Assembly (NCBI RefSeq): GCF_001427795.1
Contig: NZ_LMHJ01000005.1
Span: 43,194-107,193 of the forward strand
DNA from: Nocardioides sp. Root682
GTDB lineage: Bacteria > Actinomycetota > Actinomycetes > Propionibacteriales > Nocardioidaceae
Direction of reading: 5' to 3'
DNA: 64,000 bases
Shown here piece after piece: positions 1 through 10,038 of this stretch. The translations under genes and the position numbers were made by a program. The number at the start of each line of letters is the position of its first letter. The stretch's first letter is position 1. The notes beneath the pieces were generated by a model. That model saw only the letters and a list, made by a program, of their open reading frames with translations, had not been told where the DNA came from and ran no database searches.

Positions 1-1
1 C

Positions 2-115
2 ACCAAGGTGCTCGGCAACCAGGTCAAGGTCGCCGGCTGGTACGACAACGAATGGGGCTACTCCAACCGGCTCGCGGACCTCATCGTCCACGTCGGCGCC
101 ACGCTTCCGGGCTGA
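2..115 (+). CDS. gap: Glyceraldehyde-3-phosphate dehydrogenase, C-terminal end (partial)
   Basis: Only the last 37 codons are inside the window; the gene begins upstream. The translated end carries the GAPDH C-terminal signature WYDNEWGYSNR followed by LADLI, which lines the active site near the NAD pocket and the dimer interface. It catalyses oxidative phosphorylation of glyceraldehyde 3-phosphate in cytosolic glycolysis. The stop TGA at 113-115 lies three bases before the ppc start, so the two central-carbon genes are probably co-transcribed. Being the last coding segment before ppc, it also suggests that pgk and tpi are not immediately downstream here. Confidence 0.93.
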   Translation, partial: TKVLGNQVKVAGWYDNEWGYSNRLADLIVHVGATLPG

Positions 116-118
116 TCG

Positions 119-2839
<2,721 letters not shown>

Positions 2840-2990
2840 TCTGCGACATCGGCGGCCCCAAGGCCTTGACGGCGAAGGTCGGCTATCAGGTCCCGTACCT
2901 CCTCCGACTGGTCCAAAACTGGTCGTAAACTTCCGCAGATGGGGTCCACGCCGGGCATGAGAGAGCAAAGCGGTCGCTTCGAAGAATCAG

Positions 2991-3008
2991 CGTTTCCGCA
3001 GGTCAGAG
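2991..3008. repeat. Inverted copy of the 3' arm sequence around 3104-3121
   Basis: An 18-base stretch is the exact reverse complement of 3104-3121, which lies in the terminator stem after the tRNA-like tail. It sits between the ppc stop and that tail, inside a 522-base gene-free stretch (2840-3361). Apart from this repeat, the tRNA-like tail, its terminator and a degenerate second copy, I see nothing coding in that stretch. The arrangement suggests rearrangement debris at an integration site rather than a functional element. Confidence 0.6.
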
Positions 3009-3059
3009 CATTGATCTGCAGAGGCTGACAACCAAGCGATCAGCGCCGATCAAGTGTCA

Positions 3060-3093
3060 GGGGGTCGCAGGTTCAAATCCTGTCAGCCCGACC
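3060..3093 (+). other. 3' end of a tRNA gene (tRNA-Pro-like), without its 5' half
   Basis: The sequence contains a well-formed T arm: GCAGG (3067-3071), loop TTCAAAT, CCTGT (3079-3083). It is followed by an acceptor 3' strand CAGCCCG, discriminator A and CC. It resembles the end of actinobacterial tRNA-Pro. No matching 5' acceptor strand (CGGGCTG), D arm or anticodon arm lies upstream, so this is a fragment, not a functional tRNA. Such 3' ends with their own terminator are typically left as attachment sites by tyrosine-recombinase elements; the HEPN/nucleotidyltransferase pair lies directly beyond it. The amino-acid identity is tentative. Confidence 0.6.
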
Positions 3094-3096
3094 GAA

Positions 3097-3138
3097 AAAC
3101 TGCCTCTGACCTGCGGAAACGCAGATCAGAGGCAGTTT
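3097..3138. terminator. Strong hairpin terminator, probably bidirectional
   Basis: A 19-bp stem with one A/C mismatch (arms 3097-3115 and 3120-3138) closes a GAAA tetraloop. Five A residues at 3095-3099 give a T-tract when read on the minus strand. Reading left it would stop the HEPN operon, and reading right it would stop transcripts passing through the tRNA-like tail or ppc. It directly follows the tRNA tail and is probably that tRNA's original terminator, carried along with it. Confidence 0.8.
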
Positions 3139-3163
3139 GAGATTTGAAGAAGTTGCGGTTCGC

Positions 3164-3217
3164 GGTCGCGAGCTCAAATCCCGCTCTCATCGACCGGAAA
3201 TGGTCTCTGACCTGCGG
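3164..3217 (+). repeat. Decayed direct copy of the tRNA tail plus terminator arm
   Basis: This 54-base segment lies 101 bases downstream of 3063-3116 and matches it in order and spacing: GGTCGC, TCAAATCC, CGACCG, then CTCTGACCTGCGG. My hand alignment gives about 39 identities in 55 columns with two one-base gaps. The T-stem has lost a pair and the second terminator arm is absent. A tandem pair of tRNA-tail copies is what successive insertion and excision events at one tRNA site leave behind. The 3218-3361 remainder up to the HEPN stop shows nothing recognisable. Confidence 0.55.
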
Positions 3218-3361
3218 CGATGTAAACCGACGTCGGCGGGCCCATCTAATCCCGTCCGATCGACGCGGCCACCTTGTCCGCGACCTTGCGGTGAGGACCT
3301 GGCCACTGCGGTCGGCTTCGTCACGAGGACTACTCGAGGCCCGAGCATCGTGCTGGTGGGA

Positions 3362-3763
3362 CTATGGGATGTTGCGCACGATCCGGGTGGCGAGATCGAC
3401 GAGGGTGCGGGCACGTCGCACGAGTGGTGCGGCCTTCGCCAACGTGATCAGGGTGGTGCCGTACTCGACATCTGCCTTCGCTGCGATCAGTTCGCGCAAC
3501 GCTTTCTCGGCGTTCGCCGCGTCCGGTGCGGCGCCGAGTGCTTGTCGAAGCTCCGTTGCGGACTTCGCGTGGTCCTTGGCTTTGCTGGTCGTGCCGGTGA
3601 GCGTGGTGAGGATGGTGTCCTTGGCGCTGATGCCGGCGTGGATTGCGTCGCCGGCAGCGGGTGTCGCGCGTTCGAGGTCGAGGTTGTCCTCTGCTGATGC
3701 GAGGTACTCGGTGGCCTTCTGGAGATATCGTTTGGCGTGGTTCTTGCTTTCGGCGGCGCTCAT
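3362..3763 (-). CDS. HEPN-like helical protein of an MNT/HEPN toxin-antitoxin type pair
   Basis: A 133-residue, almost entirely helical, alanine-rich protein encoded four bases into the end of a nucleotidyltransferase gene (ATGA overlap). That order is typical of MNT-HEPN modules, in which HEPN is an RNase toxin and the nucleotidyltransferase modifies and silences it. The N-terminal HAKRYLQKATEYLASAEDNL and the central AGDAIHAGISAKD resemble HEPN helices. I do not find the catalytic R-X4-6-H pair or the RX4HXY motif of HepT; the nearest conserved-looking element is VEYGTT around residues 99-104. It may be inactive, divergent, or a partner serving another role. The family call rests mainly on context and fold impression. 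Confidence 0.6.
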   Translation of the reverse strand: MSAAESKNHAKRYLQKATEYLASAEDNLDLERATPAAGDAIHAGISAKDTILTTLTGTTSKAKDHAKSATELRQALGAAPDAANAEKALRELIAAKADVEYGTTLITLAKAAPLVRRARTLVDLATRIVRNIP

Positions 3764-4347
3764 GAAGCCCGCCTGGATCTGCGGGGCACGGTGCCGAGGA
3801 GAGTGAGGCCGTCGCGAAGGATCTCTGCGACCACTGGTTCCCGGTCGTCCGGGGCGCGGGTGAACTGCTCGGGTGTCAGATGGAGCACGTCGCAGTTGTT
3901 GCCGAGTCGAGCGTGGACCTGTTCTTGGAGATCGGCACGTCCGGCCCAGTCGTCGGGTGCGATCACGGCGAGGTCGATGTCGCTGCCCGCGTGCGCGTCG
4001 CCGCGGGCCACGGAACCGAAAAGGATCACGGCGTCGACGCCTGGTCCTGCGTCGCGCAGCACTCTGGTGAGCATGTCGATGGGGCTGGCAAGTTGGCGCA
4101 GGGGTGCCACGGTTTCGTGGCGCTCGTTGATGCGGTGAACGCCCGCTCGCCCAACCGTCTCGGACGAGATGATCCCCAGGCTCGCCAGGTCCTTCAGCGC
4201 TTGCTGGACGGATCCGAGGCTGTGGCGTTCGGCCACCAGCGCATGGATGGCCCGGCCGGTCAGGGGCTTCCCGGTGCGCAACAGCACCGACAACACCGCG
4301 CCACGAGCGCCGGGCACCACGCCACCAAACGGCTCACCAAAGTTCAC
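3760..4347 (-). CDS. Winged-helix nucleotidyltransferase (MNT family)
   Basis: A 195-residue protein with an N-terminal winged helix-turn-helix (about residues 15-75) joined to a minimal polymerase-beta-type nucleotidyltransferase domain. The signature G111-S112 followed by D123-I-D125 is intact, and D153 in NCDVLHL can serve as the third metal carboxylate, so the enzyme should be active. In MNT/HEPN pairs this subunit transfers AMP to the HEPN partner; the extra DNA-binding domain suggests that it also represses its own promoter. The GTG start at 4347 coincides with the predicted transcription start, indicating a leaderless mRNA. It is likely mobile DNA, given the tRNA-tail scar downstream. 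Confidence 0.82.
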   Translation of the reverse strand: MNFGEPFGGVVPGARGAVLSVLLRTGKPLTGRAIHALVAERHSLGSVQQALKDLASLGIISSETVGRAGVHRINERHETVAPLRQLASPIDMLTRVLRDAGPGVDAVILFGSVARGDAHAGSDIDLAVIAPDDWAGRADLQEQVHARLGNNCDVLHLTPEQFTRAPDDREPVVAEILRDGLTLLGTVPRRSRRAS

Positions 4348-4353
4348 ATGAAC

Positions 4354-4383
4354 AGAATAGTGCTCATAAGACTAGATTTTCAA
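4354..4383 (-). promoter_or_regulatory. Leaderless promoter of the nucleotidyltransferase/HEPN operon
   Basis: On the minus strand a TTGAAA -35 box (4383-4378) and a TATTCT -10 box (4359-4354) are separated by 18 bases. The expected start site falls on the GTG initiation codon at 4347. The element is clearly more AT-rich than its surroundings. Confidence 0.65.
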
Positions 4384-4667
4384 ATCATTCGTGCTGGGGA
4401 ACCGGCGCACGCTTGGGGGAGTGGTGGGTGTGACGAGCAGTCCTTAGGACGGCAGAACTCGAGTTGCGATGAGCCATTCGGCCACGAGGCGACATTTCAC
4501 GTTGTGGTTCTGGGAGAAGTGACGACGCCGCGATCCAATTCGGACCGTCTGTCGGGTGCCGGTCAGGACTGCTCTCGTCACCGCGGAGTTCACCAACGAC
4601 GACAGCCCCAGTGCCGCGACGGACACGGACCGGAGGACGTCGTCGGTCGACCGTGCCCAGCGGGTCG
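4384..4667. other. Gene-free stretch between the MNT promoter and the TetR gene
   Basis: Together with the promoter this forms a 320-base gap. I see no convincing gene, RNA or repeat in it. Short open frames exist on both strands but have no ribosome sites or recognisable motifs. No second copy of the tRNA-like tail is present, so the far boundary of the putative insertion is not marked here. Confidence 0.5.
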
Positions 4668-5846
4668 TCAGACTTGCGCCAGCGCGAGGGCGGCACCAAC
4701 GGCTGCCTGAAGCTCTCCTGCGAGGCCGGGCAGGGCTCGGAGCCGGGCGTTGCGGGCGCACGTGTTGGCGATGGAGAGAGCGGCCTGCACCCGGACCCGC
4801 GCGACGTCGGGCGACTGGCCCGGATGCACGAGAGCCATGAGGTGGGTCCACTCGGCGATGTAGCCGCGCTGCTCCTTGAGGATGCGGGTCCGGTCGCTGT
4901 CCGGGAGGTGGGCGGTCTCGCTCAGCAGCACGCTGATCAGCCCGGGCTGGTCGATCACCAGACCGACGTACGACGCGGCGAGCTCGTTGAGGGCTGCCTC
5001 CGGCGTGGTGGTGCGAGCCAGGGCGCGGCTGAGGTCGAGGCGGAGCCATTCGGCGCCACGTGTCATGGCCGCAACCAGCAGGTCGTTCTTGGCCTCGAAG
5101 TGGCGGTAGATGCTGGTGCCGGTGAGTCCTGCGGCGGCGGCGATGTCCTCGATGCCGACGCTCTGGTACCCGTGCTCGGCGAACAGCGGGATGGCGGCGG
5201 CGAGGAGCTGCTCACGACGGGACTGCCCGCTGCGAGGGGACGGGTGGGTCGTTGCCTCGACCGCATCCGGTGTGGGAGGAACGCGCATTGCCGCTCCGAC
5301 CATCTCGGCCAGCAGGGCGACGAGCTCACTGCCTTGCAGTTCGATGTGGTGGAACGACGGGCTCATCAGTACGCCGATGGTGGTCCACGAACGCAACTCT
5401 GCGGCCTGCGGGCCGAGCCCGGGCTGTTGGGCGTCGACGATGGTGTGGAGCGAGCCGAGGACGTCGAGGGCTCCCTGGTTGATCGCTCGGTGCGCGGAGT
5501 CTTGGAGATGGCGCGACTCCCGCTCCCACAGCACGCCGAAGTCGCGATGTTCGAGCGTCGCAACTGCCAGCGCCCGGAGCGGGTCGTCGTCGTTGACTGC
5601 GTCGGCCACGCGCGAGGCGAAGGACGCCATCCGGGTGACGAGGACCTCCCCGAGCAGCTCCTGCTTGCCCGGGAAGTGTCGGTAGAGGGCCGAGGGGCCG
5701 ACCCCCACGGCTCCCGCGATGTCACCCATGGAGACATGCGGGAAGCCGTGGTCGGTGAAGAGCTCCGCTGCAGCTTGGACGATCAGTTGCCGACGGTTGC
5801 GCGGACGCGTCCCCCGGGCCGGTACGTCGTGGCTGGCGGTGCTCAT
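4668..5846 (-). CDS. Double-headed TetR-family regulator
   Basis: A 392-residue transcription factor made of two consecutive TetR units in one chain. The first helix-turn-helix spans about residues 20-65 (VSMGDIAGAVGVGPSALYRHF) and the second about 212-257 (GIEDIAAAAGLTGTSIYRHF). Each is followed by an all-helical ligand domain. Typical TetR proteins are about 200 residues and dimerise, so this is a covalent pseudo-dimer able to read an asymmetric operator. It is the last gene of a minus-strand operon behind thiolase, two MaoC proteins and an SDR, 21 bases from the SDR. It probably represses that operon through the palindrome near 8765, with an acyl-CoA intermediate as inducer (inference). 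Confidence 0.85.
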   Translation of the reverse strand: MSTASHDVPARGTRPRNRRQLIVQAAAELFTDHGFPHVSMGDIAGAVGVGPSALYRHFPGKQELLGEVLVTRMASFASRVADAVNDDDPLRALAVATLEHRDFGVLWERESRHLQDSAHRAINQGALDVLGSLHTIVDAQQPGLGPQAAELRSWTTIGVLMSPSFHHIELQGSELVALLAEMVGAAMRVPPTPDAVEATTHPSPRSGQSRREQLLAAAIPLFAEHGYQSVGIEDIAAAAGLTGTSIYRHFEAKNDLLVAAMTRGAEWLRLDLSRALARTTTPEAALNELAASYVGLVIDQPGLISVLLSETAHLPDSDRTRILKEQRGYIAEWTHLMALVHPGQSPDVARVRVQAALSIANTCARNARLRALPGLAGELQAAVGAALALAQV

Positions 5847-5867
5847 GACGCTAGTTAACCGTGCTCC

Positions 5868-6695
5868 TCAGATCATGAAGCCGCCGCCACAGACCAGGGT
5901 CTGGGCCGAGACGTAGTCGGACTCGGGGGTGCACAGCAGGTAGACCGAGCCGGCCGCTTCCTGCGGAGTGCCGCCGCGACCCAGCGGGATCATCGTCTCC
6001 ATGGCGGCGATCAGCTGCGGGTTGACGCCGACCTTGATCTCCTTGCCCTGGACGTCGATGGTGCCGTCGCCCGCGGGCGCGTCGGTGAGGCGCGTCTTGA
6101 TGAGGCCGAATGCGACGGTGTTGACCGTGACGTTGTAGCGGCCCCACTCCTTGGCCATCGTCTTGGTCAGACCGGTGATGCCGGCCTTGGCCGCGGCGTA
6201 GTTGGCCTGACCGGCGTTGCCGCCGAGGCCGGCGACCGAGGAGATGTTGACGACCTTGCGGCAGGGGACCGGTTCGCCGGCTTCCTTGGCAGCCTTGACC
6301 TGGGCGGCGATGACCGGCTGCGCTGCGCGCAGGATCCGGAAGGGCGCCTTGAGGTGGACGTCGAGGATGGCGTCCCACTGCTCGTCGGTCATCTTCTGGA
6401 TGACGGTGTCCCAGGTGTAGCCGGCGTTGTTGATGATGATGTCGAGGCCGCCGAAGCTGTCGACCGCCGTCGCGACGAAGCGCTCCGCGAAGTCGTCGTC
6501 GGTGACGCTGCCGATGCAGCTGGTGGCCTTGCCGCCCGCTGCTTCGATCGCTGCGATGGTCTCCTTCGCGGGCTCGGCGTCGAGGTCGTTCACCACGACG
6601 CTGGCGCCTTCGGACGCGAGCTTGAGCGCGATCTCGCGCCCGATGCCGCGGCCGGAGCCGGAGACAATCGCTACCTTGCCGTCAAGAGTTCCCAT
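5868..6695 (-). CDS. SDR-family 3-hydroxyacyl-CoA/ketoacyl reductase
   Basis: A 275-residue short-chain dehydrogenase with the nucleotide motif GSGRGIG near residue 13, NNAG at about 89-92, and the catalytic set S153, Y166, K170 (VNISSVAG and YAAAK). It resembles FabG and the dehydrogenase part of multifunctional enzyme 2. In this operon with thiolase and hydratase it most likely oxidises a (3R)-3-hydroxyacyl-CoA to the 3-keto form using NAD(P)+. It lies 12 bases after the MaoC gene. An insertion around residues 128-147 (QVKAAKEAGEPVPCRK) is longer than in FabG and is shared in kind with the SDR at 24344. Confidence 0.88.
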   Translation of the reverse strand: MGTLDGKVAIVSGSGRGIGREIALKLASEGASVVVNDLDAEPAKETIAAIEAAGGKATSCIGSVTDDDFAERFVATAVDSFGGLDIIINNAGYTWDTVIQKMTDEQWDAILDVHLKAPFRILRAAQPVIAAQVKAAKEAGEPVPCRKVVNISSVAGLGGNAGQANYAAAKAGITGLTKTMAKEWGRYNVTVNTVAFGLIKTRLTDAPAGDGTIDVQGKEIKVGVNPQLIAAMETMIPLGRGGTPQEAAGSVYLLCTPESDYVSAQTLVCGGGFMI

Positions 6696-6707
6696 GATTC
6701 AGTTCCT

Positions 6708-7106
6708 TCAGTCGAGTGAGACGACGGCGTCGCCCACGAGGGTGGTGGTGCCGTCGGCGAGAGTGACGACGAGCTCGAGCGTGGCCAGACCGTCCTCGAC
6801 GGAGGTGACCTTGCCGGTGCAGGTCGGCTGACCGTGCACCGGGGTGATGGCGGCGAAGCGGACGCCGAAGGACCGGACCTGCCGCTGCGGGAACCAGCCC
6901 GTCAGCGCGCGGCCGAGGTAGGCCATTGACAGCATGCCGTGGGCGAACACGTCGTCCAGCCCGGCGGACTTCGCTACGTCGAGGTCGACGTGGATCGGGT
7001 TGTGGTCTCCCGATGCACCGGCGAAGAGCGCCAGCGTGGTGCGGGAGATCGGCGGGAGCTGCAGGGCCGGCAGCTCAGTGCCGACCTCGAGCGTGGTGGC
7101 GGTCAT
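6708..7106 (-). CDS. MaoC-like (R)-enoyl-CoA hydratase, catalytic subunit
   Basis: A 132-residue hot-dog-fold protein with the hydratase-2 motif ASGDHNPIHVD, giving catalytic D34 and H39. It should hydrate trans-2-enoyl-CoA to (3R)-3-hydroxyacyl-CoA. Its ATG overlaps the preceding gene by four bases (7103-7106), so it is translationally coupled to the non-catalytic partner. The pair corresponds to the two halves of the fused protein at 23473-24339. In mycobacteria such split pairs (HadAB or ChsH1/H2 style) form heterodimers. Confidence 0.88.
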   Translation of the reverse strand: MTATTLEVGTELPALQLPPISRTTLALFAGASGDHNPIHVDLDVAKSAGLDDVFAHGMLSMAYLGRALTGWFPQRQVRSFGVRFAAITPVHGQPTCTGKVTSVEDGLATLELVVTLADGTTTLVGDAVVSLD

Positions 7107-7561
7107 GCGGTCACCTCCGGGTTGCGTACGACGATCACGGTCGTGAGGTCGGCGACGGGACCACCGTCGGTGTCGGTCACGGCCGTCTTCTTGACGATGA
7201 AGTCGAGAGCGCCGCCGCGCTTGCTGTAGACGTCCTCGATCCGTGACGTGGCGGTGAGCTCCTCGCCGGCGTACGCCATGCGGTGGTAATCGAAGCGCTG
7301 CTCGCCATGGAGCACGAACCGCAGGTCGACGCCGAGCTCGGCAAGCCACTCGAACGGGTCGGGTGCCTCGAGCTCGATGCCGAAGAGGAAGGACGGCGGG
7401 ACCGGGAGGTCGCGGTGGCCAGCGGCCGTTGCGGCATCGAGGTCGACGTACGTCGGTTCGTTCTGGCCGGTGGCCTTGGCGAAGGCGCGCAGCCGGCCGC
7501 GTTCCATCGTCGCGCTGATGGACGGCATCTCGGTGCCGATGACTGAGGTGTCGAGAGCCAT
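7103..7561 (-). CDS. MaoC-like FAS1-type N-terminal dehydratase domain protein (structural partner)
   Basis: A 152-residue single hot-dog domain. At the position of the hydratase catalytic Asp and His it reads ATGQNEPTYVD, so both catalytic residues are replaced and it is expected to be non-catalytic, shaping the substrate pocket of its partner. It carries the segment HGEQRFDYHR, which recurs as HGEQDFHFHR in the N-terminal half of the fused protein at 23473, showing common descent. It lies three bases after the thiolase stop and overlaps the catalytic subunit by four bases. Confidence 0.85.
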   Translation of the reverse strand: MALDTSVIGTEMPSISATMERGRLRAFAKATGQNEPTYVDLDAATAAGHRDLPVPPSFLFGIELEAPDPFEWLAELGVDLRFVLHGEQRFDYHRMAYAGEELTATSRIEDVYSKRGGALDFIVKKTAVTDTDGGPVADLTTVIVVRNPEVTA

Positions 7562-7564
7562 CGG

Positions 7565-8746
7565 TCAGCCCACCTTCTCGTAGAGGGTCACGACGCAGGC
7601 GCCGCCGAGACCGAGGTTGTGCTGCAGGGCGATGTTGACGCCCTCGACCTGTCGCGCCTCCGCCTGACCGCGGAGCTGCCAGACGAGCTCGGCGCACTGG
7701 GCGAGGCCAGTGGCTCCGAGGGGGTGGCCCTTGGAGAGGAGCCCGCCCGACGGGTTGGTGACGACGCGGCCGCCATAGGTGTTGTCCCCGTCGGCGATGA
7801 ACTTCTCGGCCGTACCTTCCGGGGTGAGCCGCAGCGACTCGTAGGTCAGCAGCTCGTTGGTGGTGAAGCAGTCGTGCAGCTCGACGACCCGGAGGTCCTC
7901 GGGCCCGACACCGGACTGCTCGTAGACCTGGTCAGCAGCTGCCTGCGCCATGTCGTATCCGATGACCCGGGTCATGTCCGTGGTGTCGAAGGTCGACGCG
8001 AAGTCGGTGGTCATCGCCTGCGCCTTGATCGCGACATCGGCCTTGATCCCGTGCTTGGCCGCGAAGGCGGGGGAGCAGATCACCGCGGCGGCGGCGCCAC
8101 CGGTGGGCGGGCAGCACTGGAGGCGGGTCAGCGGACCGTAGATCTGCGGCGAGGCGAGCACCTCCTCGACAGTCACGGCGTCGCGGAACACCGCGAACGG
8201 GTTGTTGGCGGCGTGGGTGCGTGCCTTCACCGCGATCTTCGCGAACGTGTCGTGGGCCAAGCCGTATTTCTCGGCGTACGCCGCACCGGCGCCGCCGAAG
8301 TACTGGGCAGCCATCGGTGCCTCACTGACGCCCTGGATCCGGTCACGGACCTCGTCGAACCGGTCGAACGGCGTCGGTCGGTCGCTCCAGGCGCTGCCGA
8401 GAGCTCCGCGCTGCATCTGCTCGAAGCCGAGAGCGAGGACGCAGTCAGCCATCCCGCTCTCGACCGCCTGGCGAGCCAGGAACAGTGCCGAAGACCCGGT
8501 CGAGCAGTTGTTGTTCACGTTGACGATCGGGATGCCGGTCTGGCCCAGGCCGTAGAGGGCCGCCTGGCCGCAGGTCGAGTCGCCGTACACGTAGCCGACG
8601 TACGCCTGCTGGACGAGGTGGTAGTCGATCCCGGCGTCAGCCAGGGCCGCGCGCGCGGCGGCCTCGCCCATGACGTCGTACGACTGGCTCTTGCTCGGGG
8701 TGCTGAACGGCACCATCCCGACTCCGGCGATGCGTGGAGAAGTCAT
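7565..8746 (-). CDS. SCP2-type thiolase / lipid-transfer protein
   Basis: A 393-residue thiolase-fold enzyme of the sterol carrier protein X/Ltp group. The nucleophile is C81 in NNNCSTGSSA, with the HDCFTTNE and KGHPLGATG active-site blocks further on. It should cleave 3-ketoacyl-CoA, or catalyse a retro-aldol reaction as some Ltp proteins do in sterol side-chain removal; the latter usually needs a DUF35 partner, which I do not see here. It is the first gene of the operon, preceded by a good ribosome site (TTAGGAGCGAGCGC before ATG) and an operator-like palindrome at 8765-8784. It is a paralogue of 21793-23013. Confidence 0.87.
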   Translation of the reverse strand: MTSPRIAGVGMVPFSTPSKSQSYDVMGEAAARAALADAGIDYHLVQQAYVGYVYGDSTCGQAALYGLGQTGIPIVNVNNNCSTGSSALFLARQAVESGMADCVLALGFEQMQRGALGSAWSDRPTPFDRFDEVRDRIQGVSEAPMAAQYFGGAGAAYAEKYGLAHDTFAKIAVKARTHAANNPFAVFRDAVTVEEVLASPQIYGPLTRLQCCPPTGGAAAAVICSPAFAAKHGIKADVAIKAQAMTTDFASTFDTTDMTRVIGYDMAQAAADQVYEQSGVGPEDLRVVELHDCFTTNELLTYESLRLTPEGTAEKFIADGDNTYGGRVVTNPSGGLLSKGHPLGATGLAQCAELVWQLRGQAEARQVEGVNIALQHNLGLGGACVVTLYEKVG

Positions 8747-8764
8747 GCGCTCGCTCCTAACGAT

Positions 8765-8784
8765 GTAAGTGATGATTCACATAC
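8765..8784. promoter_or_regulatory. Imperfect palindrome in the thiolase operon promoter
   Basis: GTAAGTGA-N4-TCACATAC has eight-base arms with one mismatch, 19 bases upstream of the thiolase ATG. It overlaps AT-rich promoter sequence (TATCGT/TATGTG read on the minus strand). A further copy of one arm (TTCACTTAC) occurs about 60 bases away. The double-headed TetR at the operon end is the likely binder; this is inferred from position. Confidence 0.5.
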
Positions 8785-8871
8785 GATAGGCATTGAGGAT
8801 CGCAGAGCGCAATACGGGGAACCTGTGAACCACGCGACCATTCACTTACGGGTCCTGGCGGCCGGCCACCC

Positions 8872-9882
8872 TCAACTCTGCCCGCGCCTGAAGGCTCGGG
8901 GACTCACGCCCGCCCACCGCCGGAAGGCGTGGGTGAATGCTGACGTGTCGCCGTACCTGAGGTGGCCAGCGACCTGTTGGACGCTGGCTCCGCCTGACTC
9001 CAGCAGGTCGATCGCGATGCTGAACCGGACGTGGTCGCTCAGCTTGCGAAAGGACGTGCCCTCCTCGGCCAGTCTGCGGCGCAGCGTCCGCTCCGTGGTG
9101 AGCAGCGCCGCCGCCAGTTCTCGGATGCCCGGCAGGTCAGGAGCGGCGCTCCAGAGCCGGTCAAGCACCCGGTTTGCAACCGTGTTGCTGGCCCGGCGTG
9201 CCGAGAGGAGTTCGTGGCACTCTGCCGTGGCCGACTCGCAGACGTGAGTGTCGGACTGGGGGAGCGGGTCGGTAGACCATGGGCAGGCGAAGGTGTAGGC
9301 CGTTCGGGAGGCCCCGCGTCGAGGGGCAATCCCGAACGTCGACTGCCAGATCTCCAGATCCGTCACGTTGAAGGAGACGTCCAGCGACGTGAGGTGAAGC
9401 TGGCTCCCGATCACCTCACGAACGGCGAGGAGCGTGGCGCTGAGGTCGCGAGCCAGGAGCAGGGGGCGAGCCTCGTCCATGAGACGGCTGCCATCGATCT
9501 CGACGGTGGCGCGACCTGAGCGCAGCGATTGACGTATCTGGCACAGCGCGGGCATCAGTGGGGCGTAGGTCTTCGCGAACTGCATCGCCGCCTGGAGGGA
9601 CGGGCTGGAGAGCAGGGCGAGCCCCGCGACGCCGTACGTCGAGAGGTGGAAGCGGCTGCCCAGCCGCAGGCCCACAGCCGCCGGATCGGCCACGGACCCG
9701 GCCAGGTTGCCAGCGACTCTGGCCTCCATCCAGGTCGCCACGAGGGCTGCGGGTCGCTCGAGATCGGCGGCCACCAGGTCGGTGCCGGCCAACACCACAG
9801 CCGGATCGATCCCGTGCTCCAGCCCGGCCGCGACCATGTGGCGTACGCCAGTGGCTGAGCGGGGCAGCTCCCAATGCCTCAC
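8872..9882 (-). CDS. AraC-family regulator (arabinose-binding-like N-terminal domain, OruR/VirS type)
   Basis: A 336-residue regulator. The N-terminal 220 residues match the helical ligand domain typical of OruR/VirS-like AraC proteins. The C-terminus holds the double helix-turn-helix, with IRELAAALLTTERTLRRRLA and the recognition-type YGDTSAFTHAFRRWAGVSPR. It is transcribed away from the lipase gene at 10039 across 156 bases and ends 125 bases before the thiolase start. It probably regulates the lipase or itself. It is one of three AraC proteins of the same architecture in the window (also 16211 and 46312). Confidence 0.85.
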   Translation of the reverse strand: MRHWELPRSATGVRHMVAAGLEHGIDPAVVLAGTDLVAADLERPAALVATWMEARVAGNLAGSVADPAAVGLRLGSRFHLSTYGVAGLALLSSPSLQAAMQFAKTYAPLMPALCQIRQSLRSGRATVEIDGSRLMDEARPLLLARDLSATLLAVREVIGSQLHLTSLDVSFNVTDLEIWQSTFGIAPRRGASRTAYTFACPWSTDPLPQSDTHVCESATAECHELLSARRASNTVANRVLDRLWSAAPDLPGIRELAAALLTTERTLRRRLAEEGTSFRKLSDHVRFSIAIDLLESGGASVQQVAGHLRYGDTSAFTHAFRRWAGVSPRAFRRGQS

Positions 9883-10038
9883 AAGTCACAGACGGTAGGG
9901 CCACGCCTAATCCGGTACAAGCAGTTGGCCGATTCGCACAACATTCCGGCCGCTTCCCACCTGTCGCAACGACATCTCGCGAGGCGAGCCTGTGCAAGCG
10001 GGTGGACACCCCACGCCGCGCGTTCGAGAGGACCCCCC

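Noticed and set aside
3010..3093. A complete tRNA gene ending at 3093
   Set aside because: No 5' acceptor strand, D arm or anticodon stem can be drawn upstream of the T arm.
6708..7697. A 329-residue MaoC-containing protein read from 7697
   Set aside because: The upstream part is out of frame with the conserved FAS1-like hydratase at 7103-7561; the ATG at 7106 with ATGA overlap is the sensible start.
7565..9247. Plus-strand open frame of 542 codons opposite the thiolase (7619-9247)
   Set aside because: Antisense shadow of the thiolase and AraC genes, without recognisable domains.
9874..10038. Extending the lipase upstream to 9874
   Set aside because: The extension would bury the signal peptide internally and overlaps the divergent promoter region of the AraC gene.
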